Source: Acidimicrobiia bacterium
Lineage (GTDB): Bacteria > Actinomycetota > Acidimicrobiia > Spongiisociales > ZC4RG35
Assembly: GCA_028285585.1 (NCBI GenBank)
Contig: JANQOU010000006.1
Span: 1 to 64,000, forward strand
DNA length: 64,000 nt
Direction: 5' to 3'
In this document: positions 43,284-52,323 of the stretch, piece by piece
How the letters are laid out: every line of letters begins with the position of its first letter
Numbering within the stretch: position 1 is the first letter of the stretch
Translations under genes and position numbers: made by a program
Notes under the pieces: model-generated
Seen by the model: only the letters and a program-made list of their open reading frames with translations
Told to the model about the DNA's origin: nothing
Databases searched by the model: none

Positions 43284-44705
43284 CTAGCCCAGCAAACCTC
43301 GCGCCCGCTCGATGCGAGCCAGGGTTGGGATGCGACCCAATGCGGCCAGCGACTCAAAAAGAGGCGGGCTCACCGACGACCCGGTCACCGATATCCGCAA
43401 CGGCTGGAACACCTTCCCGGCACCGATCTCCAGCCTCTCCGGCAACGAGCGCAGCGCAGACTCGATGGCCTCCGTGTTCCAATGCTCCAGACCGGTGAGA
43501 ACGGCTAGCCCGGCGTCGAGCACATCAGCGACACCCTCTTTGGTCATCACCTTGGCCCAGGACTTCTCGTCGTATTCGTCAACATCCTCGAAGAGGAAAA
43601 TCACCTGCTCCCCGGCCTCGGGCAAGAGACGAGTCCGCTCCTGGACCAGATGGGCGATCTCCTCAAACCTCATCCACTCGTCGTCTGACAGCGCCCGACC
43701 GCAGGCCGCTTCTACGAAAGGCCGAGCCATCCGACTGAACTTGGCGGCCTCCAAAGCACGGACGTACTCACCGTTCATCCAGGCCAGCTTCTCCGGGTCG
43801 AAAACAGCCGGGCTCTTGTTCACATCGTTCAGATCGAACGCGGCCACAGCCTCTTCTCTGGAGAACACCGTCGTCTCCCCGTCGGGTGACCAACCAAGAA
43901 TGGCCAGGTAGTTGAAGACAGCCTCGGGCAGATAACCCTGATCGCGGTATTCGCTGAGAGCCGTGGCACCGTGACGCTTGGAGAGCTTCTTGCCGTCACT
44001 GCCAAACAGCAGAGGAAGATGGGCATACACGGGCTCCGAAGCACCCAAGGCCCGAGTGAGGAGGATGTGCTTGGGCGTGGACGGGAGAAGATCCTCACCC
44101 CGAGCGACATGGGAGATCTCGTAATCGACGTCGTCGACGGTTGAGGCGAGGTGATAGGTGGGCGTCCCGTCGCTGCGCAGGATGACGAAGTCGTCGATGT
44201 CCTGAGGCTCGAAGGTGACGGTGCCCCGGACCATGTCCTCGAACACCACAGGGGCATCTTCTGGGACAGAGAGCCTGATCGGCCCAGATGTGGCCGGCTC
44301 CTCGGGCCTCCGAATGTAATGGCCCGGGTGCTTGCCCTCTTTCTGCGCCCGCCGGCGTAGATCCTCCAACACGTCAGGCTCGCGATTGTCGTGGTAGGCA
44401 AGGCCGGCAGCCACCAGTTCCTCCGCGACCTGCCGGTAACGCTCGAGACGATCCGACTGCCGGTAGGTGCCGTGAGGGCCGCCAACACCGACACCCTCGT
44501 CCCAGTCGAGGCCAAGCCACCGCAACGAGCCGAGGATCTCCTCCTCGAATTCCGGTGTTGACCGCTCCCGATCGGTGTCGTCGATGCGGACGATGAAGGT
44601 CCCTTGGCTGTGTCTCGCCACTAGCCAATTGAACAGCGCTGCCCGCGCCGTCCCGACGTGCAGTGTCCCCGTCGGTGACGGGGCCATCCTCACCCGGACA
44701 CTCAC
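43284..44705 (-). CDS. gltX: Glutamate--tRNA ligase
   Basis: 473-residue class I aminoacyl-tRNA synthetase. The HIGH-type motif is [16 protein letters not shown] at the N-terminus and the KMSKS-type motif is [13 protein letters not shown] at about 245. Family segments such as [13 protein letters not shown] are intact, and length is normal. GTG 44705 overlaps the stop of the FAH-family gene (GTGA). The product charges tRNA-Glu; whether it is discriminating or also makes Glu-tRNA-Gln cannot be judged here. Confidence 0.95.
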   Translation of the reverse strand: MSVRVRMAPSPTGTLHVGTARAALFNWLVARHSQGTFIVRIDDTDRERSTPEFEEEILGSLRWLGLDWDEGVGVGGPHGTYRQSDRLERYRQVAEELVAAGLAYHDNREPDVLEDLRRRAQKEGKHPGHYIRRPEEPATSGPIRLSVPEDAPVVFEDMVRGTVTFEPQDIDDFVILRSDGTPTYHLASTVDDVDYEISHVARGEDLLPSTPKHILLTRALGASEPVYAHLPLLFGSDGKKLSKRHGATALSEYRDQGYLPEAVFNYLAILGWSPDGETTVFSREEAVAAFDLNDVNKSPAVFDPEKLAWMNGEYVRALEAAKFSRMARPFVEAACGRALSDDEWMRFEEIAHLVQERTRLLPEAGEQVIFLFEDVDEYDEKSWAKVMTKEGVADVLDAGLAVLTGLEHWNTEAIESALRSLPERLEIGAGKVFQPLRISVTGSSVSPPLFESLAALGRIPTLARIERARGLLG

Positions 44706-45463
44706 GGAGCGACGACCCTGTTGGCCAGCGTGCCGATGCCGTCGACCTCGATCTCCATCAGGTCGCCAGGCTCCACCGGGCCGACCCCCGACGGGGTGCC
44801 CGTGAGGATCACGTCGCCTGGCAGGAGGGTGGTAAAGGCAGTGATGTACTCGATGGTCTCAGCCACGCCGAACACCATGTCCGATGTGAACCCGGCCTGA
44901 CGCACCTCGCCGTTGACTCGTGCGATGACGGCAAGACGCTCCAACGGGTCGAGCTCGGTCTCGATAGCCGGGCCCAGCGGGCAGAAGGTGTCAAAGCCCT
45001 TCGCTCGGGTCCACTGCCCGTCACTTCGTTGAAGATCCCGCGCCGTCACGTCGTTGGCAGCCGTGTATCCGAAGATGTAGGGACCGGCGTCTTCGGCCTT
45101 GACTCGGCGCGCCGGCTTGGCGATGACCACCGCCAGCTCGGCTTCGTGGTGAACCTCCTTGCTCTGTGGCGGATACACCACCGATTGGTTCTGGCCTATC
45201 ACCGACGTTGCCGGCTTCATGAAGATGAGCGGCTCGTCTGGCACCTCGCCACCCATCTCGTCGGCATGGTCCTCGTAGTTCTTGCCGACACACAGCACCT
45301 TGGTGGGAAGCACGGGAGCGAGAAGGTTGACGCTGGGCCAGGGGACAACCGTCTCCGTCGGCTCCCAGGCGACGAACGGAGACCCGTTGTAAACAAGGAC
45401 GCCTTCAGCGTCTGCGACGCCGTACGCGATGTCATCACCAGCCTTGATGCGAACGATTTTCAT
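44702..45463 (-). CDS. Fumarylacetoacetate hydrolase family protein
   Basis: 253-residue FAH-fold hydrolase/decarboxylase-like protein. The metal ligands lie in [12 protein letters not shown] (Glu pair) and [14 protein letters not shown] (Asp), with [17 protein letters not shown] before them and [16 protein letters not shown] near the end. Family members act on 2-oxo or acylpyruvate compounds; the substrate here is unknown. ATG 45463 is preferred over the upstream open frame; TACCGT (45477-45472) is 8 nt before it. It overlaps gltX by 4 bp, but there is no evident functional link. Confidence 0.88.
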   Translation of the reverse strand: MKIVRIKAGDDIAYGVADAEGVLVYNGSPFVAWEPTETVVPWPSVNLLAPVLPTKVLCVGKNYEDHADEMGGEVPDEPLIFMKPATSVIGQNQSVVYPPQSKEVHHEAELAVVIAKPARRVKAEDAGPYIFGYTAANDVTARDLQRSDGQWTRAKGFDTFCPLGPAIETELDPLERLAVIARVNGEVRQAGFTSDMVFGVAETIEYITAFTTLLPGDVILTGTPSGVGPVEPGDLMEIEVDGIGTLANRVVAP

Positions 45464-45492
45464 CGGTACGGACGGTAGCCCGCAGGTACCCG

Positions 45493-45978
45493 TTAGCTCT
45501 GCTCGCCTCTTCGCTGCGCGTGGCGAATCTGCTCGGGCTTGGCCACGAGCAAACTGCGATCGAGTGACGCCACAGCGGTCGCCCCGGGACGAGAGTCGTG
45601 GGGCACCGCAGCGAGCCATCTCTCTCGCCGCTCCTCCAGCTCAGGTGATGGGTCTTCCACGTAGCCGCAAAGCACAAGAGCGGCTTCGATGTCCTCCGGT
45701 ATGGCCGCCCGGCCGAACGCAGCAGCGCGGGCCTGGACCAGCCCGATGACGACGTCCTTCAGATTTGCGCTGTCGTCGGGCAGCTCTGCGTTGGCGACGA
45801 GCTTGATCGCCCAGCCGGGGTCAGGCCCGGTCGACCCGAACCGGCCGCCGGAGGGGACATCGGCAGGGCCAGAGGGGACTCCCGGCTTCCCGGCGCGCCA
45901 TTTCACCGCCGGCCCCGGTTCGAGTGCCAGTACCGGCCGCTCACCTTCTGTCGTCTCGACGTTCGGCTGCTGCGCCAT
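45493..45978 (-). CDS. Hypothetical protein, 161 residues
   Basis: Not recognised. The N-terminal half is Pro/Gly-rich and probably disordered ([16 protein letters not shown]); the second half is helical and charged, with [19 protein letters not shown] and [15 protein letters not shown]. There is no signal peptide or TM. The ATG at 45978 shares a base with the ilvE stop codon, so translation is coupled. Its 3' end is 29 bp from the FAH gene. Reality is supported by context and by the absence of a better frame. Confidence 0.6.
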   Translation of the reverse strand: MAQQPNVETTEGERPVLALEPGPAVKWRAGKPGVPSGPADVPSGGRFGSTGPDPGWAIKLVANAELPDDSANLKDVVIGLVQARAAAFGRAAIPEDIEAALVLCGYVEDPSPELEERRERWLAAVPHDSRPGATAVASLDRSLLVAKPEQIRHAQRRGEQS

Positions 45979-46892
45979 CAGACGAAGGTCAGCCAGTGCC
46001 TGTAGTCGTCGAGCTTGCCGTTGACCGCTGCCGTGAACAGGTCTTGAGTCTTACGGGTCACGGGTCCCGGGTGCCCCGGACCGACCACACGACCGTCGAT
46101 CTCCCGAATCGGGGTGACTTCGGCCGCGGTTCCTGTCACGAAGACTTCCTCCGCGGTGTAGAGGCTGCCCCGAGCCAACTCGGTCTCGACAACCTCGACA
46201 CCATCGTCACGAAGCAGCTCGACGACGGAGTTCCGAGTGATCCCCTCGAGGATGCCGGAGGAAACCGGTGGTGTGTAAACCACTCCGTTGGACACCGTGA
46301 AGATGTTCATCCCGCTGCCCTCAGACACCGACCCGGTGTCGTTGAGCATGATGGCCTCGTCGTATCCGCCCCTCTGGGCCTCCTGCTTGGCAAGCATCGA
46401 GTTGAGATAGGCACCTCCACCCTTCGCCGTCGGGATCAGCGAGTTGTGATTGATGCGCCGCCAGCTCGACACGACAGCGGTGATTCCCTTTTGCAGCCCT
46501 TCCTCGCCGAGGTAGGCACCGAAGGAGAAAGCAGCCATGTAGGTGTGCACCGGATTGCCGTGGGGGGCGGGACCGATTCCTCCCATCCCGTAGAAGACGA
46601 GCGGGCGGATGTAAGCGGCCTCCAACTCGGTTGCCCTGAGCAGCTCTAGCGTCGCCTCGTCGAGCTCGTCGGCGGTGTAAGTCATCGGGATGGTGTAGGC
46701 CCGCGCCGACGCCTCGAGACGCACCATGTGCTCGTGGAGCCGGAATACGGCAGTGCCCTCGGGAGTGTTGTAGGCACGGATGCCCTCGAAGACAGAGGTT
46801 CCGTAGTGGAGCACATGGGCCAGAAAGTGGACCTTGGCCTCGTCCCAGGGGACGAGCTCGCCGTCGGTCCAGATATGTGATGCCGGTTCCAT
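45978..46892 (-). CDS. ilvE: Branched-chain amino acid aminotransferase
   Basis: 304-residue fold-type IV PLP enzyme that transaminates Leu, Ile and Val with 2-oxoglutarate. VLHYGTSVFEGIRAYN, the PLP-Lys region STAKGGGAYLNSMLAKQEAQ-like (Lys in PTAKGGG), and GSGMNIFTV plus ITRNSVVELL are diagnostic; PVLVTGTAAEVTPI-type end motif is VFVTGTAAEVTPIREID. ATG 46892 lies 6 nt after TAGCCT (46904-46899), so it is probably leaderless. It is divergent from pgpA. Confidence 0.93.
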   Translation of the reverse strand: MEPASHIWTDGELVPWDEAKVHFLAHVLHYGTSVFEGIRAYNTPEGTAVFRLHEHMVRLEASARAYTIPMTYTADELDEATLELLRATELEAAYIRPLVFYGMGGIGPAPHGNPVHTYMAAFSFGAYLGEEGLQKGITAVVSSWRRINHNSLIPTAKGGGAYLNSMLAKQEAQRGGYDEAIMLNDTGSVSEGSGMNIFTVSNGVVYTPPVSSGILEGITRNSVVELLRDDGVEVVETELARGSLYTAEEVFVTGTAAEVTPIREIDGRVVGPGHPGPVTRKTQDLFTAAVNGKLDDYRHWLTFV

Positions 46893-46898
46893 TCGCCA

Positions 46899-46955
46899 AG
46901 GCTAACGCACCCAAACGGTCCGGGAACCACGATCTACCCACCCGTTATTTAGGCT
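46899..46955. promoter_or_regulatory. Divergent leaderless promoters of ilvE and pgpA
   Basis: TAGCCT on the minus strand (46904-46899) is 6 nt before ilvE ATG 46892, and TAGGCT on the plus strand (46950-46955) is 6 nt before pgpA GTG 46962. No Shine-Dalgarno precedes either start. Confidence 0.6.
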
Positions 46956-46961
46956 CGCTGG

Positions 46962-47414
46962 GTGCACCGACTACTCGCATCGTGGTTTGGCACCGGGCTC
47001 GTGGTGGGGCGGGTAACCGGTAGAGACGTTGGATCAGGTACCGCCGCCTCCGTCGCCACCTTTCCCTTGGCGATATGGCTCGGATCGGCGTGGGGGTGGC
47101 AGGCTCAACTTGCAGTCGCAATCGGGGTGACCATCACAGGCTGGCTCGTGGTCAGGACACTGCCCAGTGAAGGAGACGCCGGGTGGATAGTCATCGACGA
47201 GGCGGCCGGAACCCTGTTTGCCGTCATCGGCCTGACAGTTGGGCCGGCCCTGGTGGCTCTTGCAGTCTTCCGCCTCGCGGACATCTACAAGCACTTCTTC
47301 CCTGGTGTGAAAGCGGCAGAGCGCCTCGATGGGCCCACAGGGATCATGGCCGACGACCTGGTGGCAGCCCTCTATGGAATTGCGGGTGGATACATCTTCC
47401 ACGCCCTCATCTAG
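46962..47414 (+). CDS. pgpA: Phosphatidylglycerophosphatase A
   Basis: 150-residue membrane phosphatase of the PgpA family, which removes the terminal phosphate from phosphatidylglycerophosphate to give phosphatidylglycerol. The family core WIVIDEAAGTLFAVIG (acidic metal-binding part) and FRLADIYKHFFPGVKAAERLDG followed by GIMADDLVAALYGIAGGY are conserved. Three to four hydrophobic helices are present. Start is GTG. Confidence 0.92.
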   Translation: MHRLLASWFGTGLVVGRVTGRDVGSGTAASVATFPLAIWLGSAWGWQAQLAVAIGVTITGWLVVRTLPSEGDAGWIVIDEAAGTLFAVIGLTVGPALVALAVFRLADIYKHFFPGVKAAERLDGPTGIMADDLVAALYGIAGGYIFHALI

Positions 47415-47423
47415 ATTCTGGGC

Positions 47424-47864
47424 ATGGATTGGAATCTCTCAACGATCGTCGTCGGGCTGGACGGGTCCGAAGGAAGCGACAGCGCGGCTGCCATCGGCGC
47501 ATCGATGGCGAAGCACTGGAACGCCAAGCTGCTGCTGGTCACGGTGGTCCGGACCCCTGAGGGCTGGTGGGGCATCGGCGGAGCTCCGCCTACCCCCGAG
47601 GCTCTGTCAGCAGCTCTGGTGGAAGGGCAGCAGAAGATCCTCGACGACGCCGAGGCGAGCCTCGATCTGGAAGGAGTCACCTACGAGACCGTGGCCGAGC
47701 TGGGCGACCCAGTGAGCAGGCTCCTGGCAGTAGTGGAGATCAACGAGGCCGACCTGCTCGTCATCGGGCGACGTGGCGCCGGGCTCGCTGAACGCGTTGT
47801 CCTCGGCTCCACCGCAGACCGGCTGACACACCTGGCTTCATGCCCGGTGCTCGTGGTTCCCTAG
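47424..47864 (+). CDS. Universal stress protein (UspA family)
   Basis: 146 residues with the ATP-binding Usp fold. VVGLDGSEGSDSAA at the N-terminus and GRRGAGLAERVVLGSTADRL at the C-terminus (G-2x-G-9x-GS type) indicate nucleotide binding. ATG 47424 lies 6 nt after TAGATT (47412-47417), so the mRNA is probably leaderless even though pgpA ends only 9 bp upstream. The 3' end overlaps the convergent DUF427 gene by 4 bp. Confidence 0.9.
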   Translation: MDWNLSTIVVGLDGSEGSDSAAAIGASMAKHWNAKLLLVTVVRTPEGWWGIGGAPPTPEALSAALVEGQQKILDDAEASLDLEGVTYETVAELGDPVSRLLAVVEINEADLLVIGRRGAGLAERVVLGSTADRLTHLASCPVLVVP

Positions 47865-48145
47865 GGCTCGATCTGGACCTTGCCGTAGAAGGCGACGTGA
47901 TCCTTGATCTGCGCTGCGGCCTTCGACGGGTCCGGGTAGTACCAGGCGGCGTCGGAGTAGCGATCACCGTCGACGACCACGTCGTAGTACGAAGCCAAAC
48001 CCTTCCATGGGCATCTCGTCTTCAGCTCTGAAGCCTCGAAGTACTCCAAATTGACCGACTCAGGAGGGAAATAGTGGTTCCCCTCGACCATCACCGTCTC
48101 ATCGCTTTCGGCGACCACTGCACCGTTCCAAACTGCTCTCGGCAT
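47861..48145 (-). CDS. DUF427 domain-containing protein
   Basis: 94-residue DUF427 protein. Conserved features are the N-terminal VWNGAVVAESDETV, YFPPESVNLEYF, and the end region TRCPWKGLASYYDVVVDG with DAAWYYPDP. Function is unknown; the fold is small and beta-rich. Shine-Dalgarno AGGAAAAGG precedes the ATG. Confidence 0.9.
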   Translation of the reverse strand: MPRAVWNGAVVAESDETVMVEGNHYFPPESVNLEYFEASELKTRCPWKGLASYYDVVVDGDRYSDAAWYYPDPSKAAAQIKDHVAFYGKVQIEP

Positions 48146-48204
48146 CCTTTTCCTCAGATGGGGTCTACAGCCGGAACGGAAAGTCGAGCCTTGCTATTCC
48201 GACC

Positions 48205-48210
48205 TACCCT
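48205..48210 (+). promoter_or_regulatory. Leaderless -10 hexamer of cofC
   Basis: TACCCT is followed by 6 nt and then GTG 48217, with no Shine-Dalgarno. Confidence 0.55.
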
Positions 48211-48216
48211 CATCCA

Positions 48217-48798
48217 GTGATCTTCGTGACAGTGATCCCCGTCAAGGCGTTCGACAATGGATACAGCCGTCTCGCCGCATCGATCGCACCCGCCGACAGG
48301 GCTTCACTCGCAAGAGGCATCGCCGGCCGGGTGGCGGCCGTCGCCGCAGACGCCGGGACCATCCCGTTGATCGTCACCGCCGATCCAGGTGTCGCCGAAT
48401 GGGCCGCTCACCTCGGCTTTGCCACCATCCCCGATCCGGACAACGGGCTCGACGCCGCCGTTGAAGAAGGCGTCGCCTGGGCCGCCCGCGCCAACTCGCG
48501 CTGGCTTGCCCTACATGCGGACTTGCCCCTCCTGACTACCGACGACATACACGCTTTGACGTCGGTCGACGGGGACATCATCGCCCCGTCCGCTGACGGC
48601 GGGACCTCAGCCGTCTCGTCAACCGGCCCGGTTCGGTTCCAGTACGGAGCAGGCAGCTTCCACACCCATCTCTCACAGATGACTGAGCCTGCAGTGGTTG
48701 CGCGCACCGGCCTTCTCCATGACATCGACACTCCCAGAGACCTCGAGGCGGCACTCAATCACCCTTCGGGCCAGTGGCTTCGCCAGTTGTTGCGGTGA
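48217..48798 (+). CDS. cofC: Guanylyltransferase of coenzyme F420 synthesis
   Basis: 193-residue CofC/FbiD-type enzyme. VIPVKAFDNGYSRLA is the nucleotide-binding start, PDPDNGLDAAVEEGVAWA and LALHADLPLLTTDDI are core motifs, and FQYGAGSFHTHL is the conserved end part. It guanylates 2-phospho-L-lactate, phosphoenolpyruvate or 3-phosphoglycerate, depending on lineage, to build the F420 side chain. The stop overlaps the start of the glycerate kinase (GTGA at 48795-48798). Other F420 genes are not in the window. Confidence 0.92.
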   Translation: MIFVTVIPVKAFDNGYSRLAASIAPADRASLARGIAGRVAAVAADAGTIPLIVTADPGVAEWAAHLGFATIPDPDNGLDAAVEEGVAWAARANSRWLALHADLPLLTTDDIHALTSVDGDIIAPSADGGTSAVSSTGPVRFQYGAGSFHTHLSQMTEPAVVARTGLLHDIDTPRDLEAALNHPSGQWLRQLLR

Positions 48799-49949
48799 AG
48801 AGAAGAATCCTCGAGTGGCTGGAGGCCGGGCTCGACGCAGTCGATCCCGAAACGCTCACATCCCGAGCTGTTCGAGGCAGCGAGGCAACCGTTGTCGCGA
48901 TCGGCAAGGCCGCAGCGGCTATGTGTCGTGGGGCTGCGTTGTCCCTGGACGATGTGCGGGGAGTGTGCGTCACCGATCAGGAAGACGTGGTGCCCGACGG
49001 AGTCGAGCTTCTCCTCGGAGACCATCCCGTCCCCGGTGCCAGAAGCCTGGAAGCGGGCCAAGCGGTCCTGGAGGCCGTTGAGCGAGCGAATGGCCGAATC
49101 GTGGCCCTCATCTCGGGCGGCGGCTCCGCTCTGTGCGAGGCACCGCGCCCTGGTCTTGATCTCGCGTTCTTAAGAGCCGCGAATCTCGCTTTGCTCCACG
49201 GTGGGGCCAGCATCGACGAGACCAACTTGGTCAGGGGCCATCTCTCAGCCATCAAATGTGGCGGTTTGGCACGGGCTGCTTCAGGGCCCATCGAGACCTA
49301 CGTCATCAGCGACGTGTCGGGAGCAGGGCCAGAGGTGGTGGCTTCTGGGCCCACCTTGCCGATGCGCTTCGACCCCGAGACAGCCATGGAGATCCTCAGC
49401 CGCTGCGGTATGGAAGTGTCGGCCGACCAACGCGAGGTGATGGCTTCCGCTCCAGGACCGGCCGGTCAATCCACTGTGGAAGTCCTCGCCAATGGCATGA
49501 CGGCGGCAGTGGCGGTGGCCAGTGCGGCGCGAGCCGATGGCTTCGAGGCGATGGTTCAGCCCGATTGGCTCACCGGGAATGCAGAAGAGGCCGTGAGGCG
49601 GATGCTGGAAGAGGCGGGCTCGGGGATAACGGTGGCGGCCGGGGAAACCGTCGTCGAAGTGACCGGTAGCGGTCGGGGCGGCCGCAACACCCACGCCGCG
49701 TTGGTCGCTGCCAGGGAGATCGCCGACACGGATCTGGTGTTCGCAGCCTTCGCAACCGACGGCAACGACGGCGCATCGCGATCCGCCGGCGCGCTCGTGG
49801 ACGGCCAGACGCTCGACTCAGGCCACGATCCTGGACTCGCCCTGGAACAGCACGACTCGGCAGGTTTCTTGGCGTCCGCTGGAGGGCTCCTCCCTCAGCG
49901 GAGAACCGGCACCAACGTCGCAGACATCTGGGTCGCCTACAGGCCGTGA
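48795..49949 (+). CDS. Glycerate kinase, MOFRL/GckA family
   Basis: 384-residue glycerate 2-kinase-type enzyme (D-glycerate + ATP). Visible motifs are VVAIGKAAAAM, ALISGGGSALCEAP, DETNLVRGHLSAIKCGGLA, and the MOFRL-region TGSGRGGRNTHAALVAA with FAAFATDGNDGASRSAGALVD. GTG 48795 overlaps the cofC stop by 4 bp, and an ATG at 48774 would sit inside cofC. The coupling suggests that phosphoglycerate supply and F420 synthesis may be linked, but glycerate salvage for glycolysis is the standard role. Confidence 0.88.
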   Translation: MKRRILEWLEAGLDAVDPETLTSRAVRGSEATVVAIGKAAAAMCRGAALSLDDVRGVCVTDQEDVVPDGVELLLGDHPVPGARSLEAGQAVLEAVERANGRIVALISGGGSALCEAPRPGLDLAFLRAANLALLHGGASIDETNLVRGHLSAIKCGGLARAASGPIETYVISDVSGAGPEVVASGPTLPMRFDPETAMEILSRCGMEVSADQREVMASAPGPAGQSTVEVLANGMTAAVAVASAARADGFEAMVQPDWLTGNAEEAVRRMLEEAGSGITVAAGETVVEVTGSGRGGRNTHAALVAAREIADTDLVFAAFATDGNDGASRSAGALVDGQTLDSGHDPGLALEQHDSAGFLASAGGLLPQRRTGTNVADIWVAYRP

Positions 49950-49994
49950 CCAGCACCGTCAGAGACCTATATTGACCCCGAGCGGAAGGGATCA

Positions 49995-50699
49995 GTGAGC
50001 AGAACCGTCGTCATCACCGGAGGCACCGGAGGCCTGGGCAAGGCCCTCGTGCATCGTCTTGTGTCACAGGACTATCGCCTGGCAGTTACCTACCTGCTGC
50101 CGGACGAGGCAACAGCGTTCGAGGAGGAGTTCGAGGTCGACGAAGATCGGCTCCTGCTCACCCGTGTCGACGCCACCAACGCCGAGGCTGTCGCCTCGCT
50201 CTTCAAAGACGTGTCTGAGCGATGGGGTGAGATCCACGGACTTCTCTCCTTGGTGGGGGGCTGGGCCGGCGGCCGGGATGTCGAAGAGACCGACGACGTG
50301 CGGCTGGAGCGCATGCTCGACCTCAATCTTCGCTCTGCCTTCTACTCAGTTCGAACCGCTCTCCCCTACCTGCGGGAAGCCGGCTGGGGCCGGATCATCC
50401 TCGTGGGGAGCCGGGGTGCCGTCGACTACCCGACGAGCCAAGCCGCTTTCAACATCTCCAAGGCCGGGGTGGTTGCTCTGGGAAAGAGCGTCGCCAACGA
50501 GTTGGAGGGCACCGGAGTGACCGCAAACGTCCTCATGCCATCGGTCATAGACACCCCGGCGACCAGGTCGTCCCTGCCGTATGCCGACTACTTGAGCTGG
50601 CCGACACCCGATGAGATCGCAGCCGTCGCCGAGTTCCTCCTGGGTGACGAATCGGGTGTGATGAACGGGGCTCTCGTCCCCGTATACGGTCAGGCGTAG
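49995..50699 (+). CDS. SDR family protein lacking the catalytic Tyr
   Basis: 234-residue classical-type short-chain dehydrogenase fold. The cofactor loop ITGGTGGLGKALVHRL and LLSLVGGWAGG (in the NAG position) are present, and the active-site segment reads VGSRGAVDYPTSQAAFNISK, that is, FxxxK instead of YxxxK; the Ser is kept. Without Tyr, standard carbonyl reduction is unlikely unless another residue substitutes. A Shine-Dalgarno (GGAAGGGA) precedes the GTG 49995 start. The 3' end overlaps the DUF2332 gene by 10 bp. Confidence 0.85.
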   Translation: MSRTVVITGGTGGLGKALVHRLVSQDYRLAVTYLLPDEATAFEEEFEVDEDRLLLTRVDATNAEAVASLFKDVSERWGEIHGLLSLVGGWAGGRDVEETDDVRLERMLDLNLRSAFYSVRTALPYLREAGWGRIILVGSRGAVDYPTSQAAFNISKAGVVALGKSVANELEGTGVTANVLMPSVIDTPATRSSLPYADYLSWPTPDEIAAVAEFLLGDESGVMNGALVPVYGQA

Positions 50700-51688
50700 A
50701 GCTCCAGCCACTCGCCATGCGGATGGGCATGGCCCAGATCGACGTACCCCTCGCCGCCATCGATCCTCAAGTTGGCCCACGTGTTGTCACTCGTGAACAA
50801 CTCCAAGGAGACCCTGTGGATCGGCCGGCTGCCCCGATGCCGCTCCACCACAGCCTCCAGTTGTGACCTCATGTCAGGTGTGAACTGATTGAGCGCGAAG
50901 GAGTTCATGACAACCGCCGGCTCTCCCATAGGCAAGCCCGCAAGCACGTCATCGAGGGTCTCGACGGCGTTGCCCGCCACGAACTCGACAGGCGTCACCT
51001 CCAACTGATCGAGCGCAGCCCTGAGCCTCACGCGACGAGGCTCGTTCTCCGGCCAGACGAGGGCCTCGAGCCACAACCGGTGATCTGAGTCGCGAGCATC
51101 GATGGGGTTGAGGTCGAGCCCGGTTCGAGACAGAACAGTGACCCGATCAACACCCGGAGCGCCTTGCCTCAGATCGGTCTCCAGCAGGACCGGGTACTCA
51201 CCGCCCCACTCGATCTCACCCCACCGATATCGATAGCGATCCGCGGCCAAGTTGAGACCGGCGCTGCATCCCACGTCAATAAGGTGAAAGGCGTCGAAAT
51301 CAGCCCGAGCCATGGCGGGAAGAAGAGCTACACATCTACGGCACTCGTTGGTCTGGGTGTACCTCGTCGACCCCAGTTCCACGAGTGTCTCCTCGTTGTC
51401 GAGGACAAAGCTCTTGAAGACGTAGTCGATGCCCTGGATATCAGCCGGAGAGTCGGTGAGATTCGGGTAGAAAGCGGCCAGCTCGGGGCCATGACCTTGC
51501 AGCAGCAAGTATTGGACACCAGCAAAGAGGACGTTGGTCTGTGGCGTGTGCGGGATCCGGCCCAAGACCCGCATCAGATCGGGATCAGATGCGATCACCT
51601 CAGCCAGGTAGTGATAGTGAGGGCTGCCGTGGGCAAAAGTGACCCATCGCCTCACATCTTCGGGGGTGACGATCTTGTGGCCGGTCAA
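50690..51688 (-). CDS. DUF2332 domain-containing protein
   Basis: 332 residues of the DUF2332 family. Features visible are GSPHYHYLAEVIASDPDL, QTNVLFAGVQYLLL, and a SAM-methyltransferase-like strand IDVGCSAGLNLAADRYRYRW, so a Rossmann fold related to methyltransferases is likely, though no activity is established. TTG 51688 overlaps the rnhA stop (TTGA) and is the natural start; the open frame runs 26 codons further but has no family sequence. Confidence 0.83.
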   Translation of the reverse strand: MTGHKIVTPEDVRRWVTFAHGSPHYHYLAEVIASDPDLMRVLGRIPHTPQTNVLFAGVQYLLLQGHGPELAAFYPNLTDSPADIQGIDYVFKSFVLDNEETLVELGSTRYTQTNECRRCVALLPAMARADFDAFHLIDVGCSAGLNLAADRYRYRWGEIEWGGEYPVLLETDLRQGAPGVDRVTVLSRTGLDLNPIDARDSDHRLWLEALVWPENEPRRVRLRAALDQLEVTPVEFVAGNAVETLDDVLAGLPMGEPAVVMNSFALNQFTPDMRSQLEAVVERHRGSRPIHRVSLELFTSDNTWANLRIDGGEGYVDLGHAHPHGEWLELYA

Positions 51689-52323
51689 AACACGTCGCGG
51701 CGATAGGCGGTCGCCAGAGCATCGGCATACTCGTTCCAGCGGTTGCCCGAGTGCGCCTTGATCCAACGGATGTTGACGTCAGGGCGTGACCGCGCCAAGG
51801 CGTAAGCCTCTTTCACCAGCTCGAGATTGGCGATGGGGCCGGGTGACTTCTTCTTCCAACCTGCGGCTTGCCAGCCCTCTGCCCACTTGGTGATGATGTT
51901 GACGACCAGCTGTGAGTCGGTGTGCACGTCAACGGGCGTGTCCGCCGGGATCATCTTCAACCCGGCGATCATGGCGGTCAGCTCCATCCTGTTGTTGGTG
52001 GTGTGGCCCTCGGAGCCATAGTCCTCGGCCACGATCCGGTCATCGACGACCAGCACCGCTCCCCAGCCGCCGGGGCCCGGATTGCCCTCCGAGGCACCAT
52101 CTGTGAACACACCAGTCTTTGGGCCGCCCGAGAATTCGGCCAGCACCTCCCCGGTTGTCAGGTCGCGGGACTTGGTCGAACTGGTCGATGAGCGCTGGGG
52201 AGGGCTTGGCTCACGGTTCTTGCAGTCGAGGCACTGCTGCGGGGTCCAGCCGGGATAACGATCGAGGATGTCCTGGCGAAGCGTGAACTCCTTGCCGCAG
52301 TCCTGGCAGACGAACAAGCTCAA
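51685..52323 (-). CDS. rnhA: Ribonuclease HI with N-terminal zinc ribbon
   Basis: 212 residues. The N-terminal part (about 1-40) is a zinc-ribbon-like segment with CQDCGKEF and CLDCKNRE (two CxxC pairs), then a linker, then RNase HI from about 70. The DEDD catalytic residues appear in FTDGASEGNPGPGG (Asp), NNRMELTAMIAGL (Glu), HTDSQLVVN (Asp), and the terminal AHSGNRWNEYADALA (Asp). It cleaves RNA in RNA-DNA hybrids. The zinc-ribbon fusion is unusual and may help substrate binding. Confidence 0.9.
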   Translation of the reverse strand: MSLFVCQDCGKEFTLRQDILDRYPGWTPQQCLDCKNREPSPPQRSSTSSTKSRDLTTGEVLAEFSGGPKTGVFTDGASEGNPGPGGWGAVLVVDDRIVAEDYGSEGHTTNNRMELTAMIAGLKMIPADTPVDVHTDSQLVVNIITKWAEGWQAAGWKKKSPGPIANLELVKEAYALARSRPDVNIRWIKAHSGNRWNEYADALATAYRRDVF

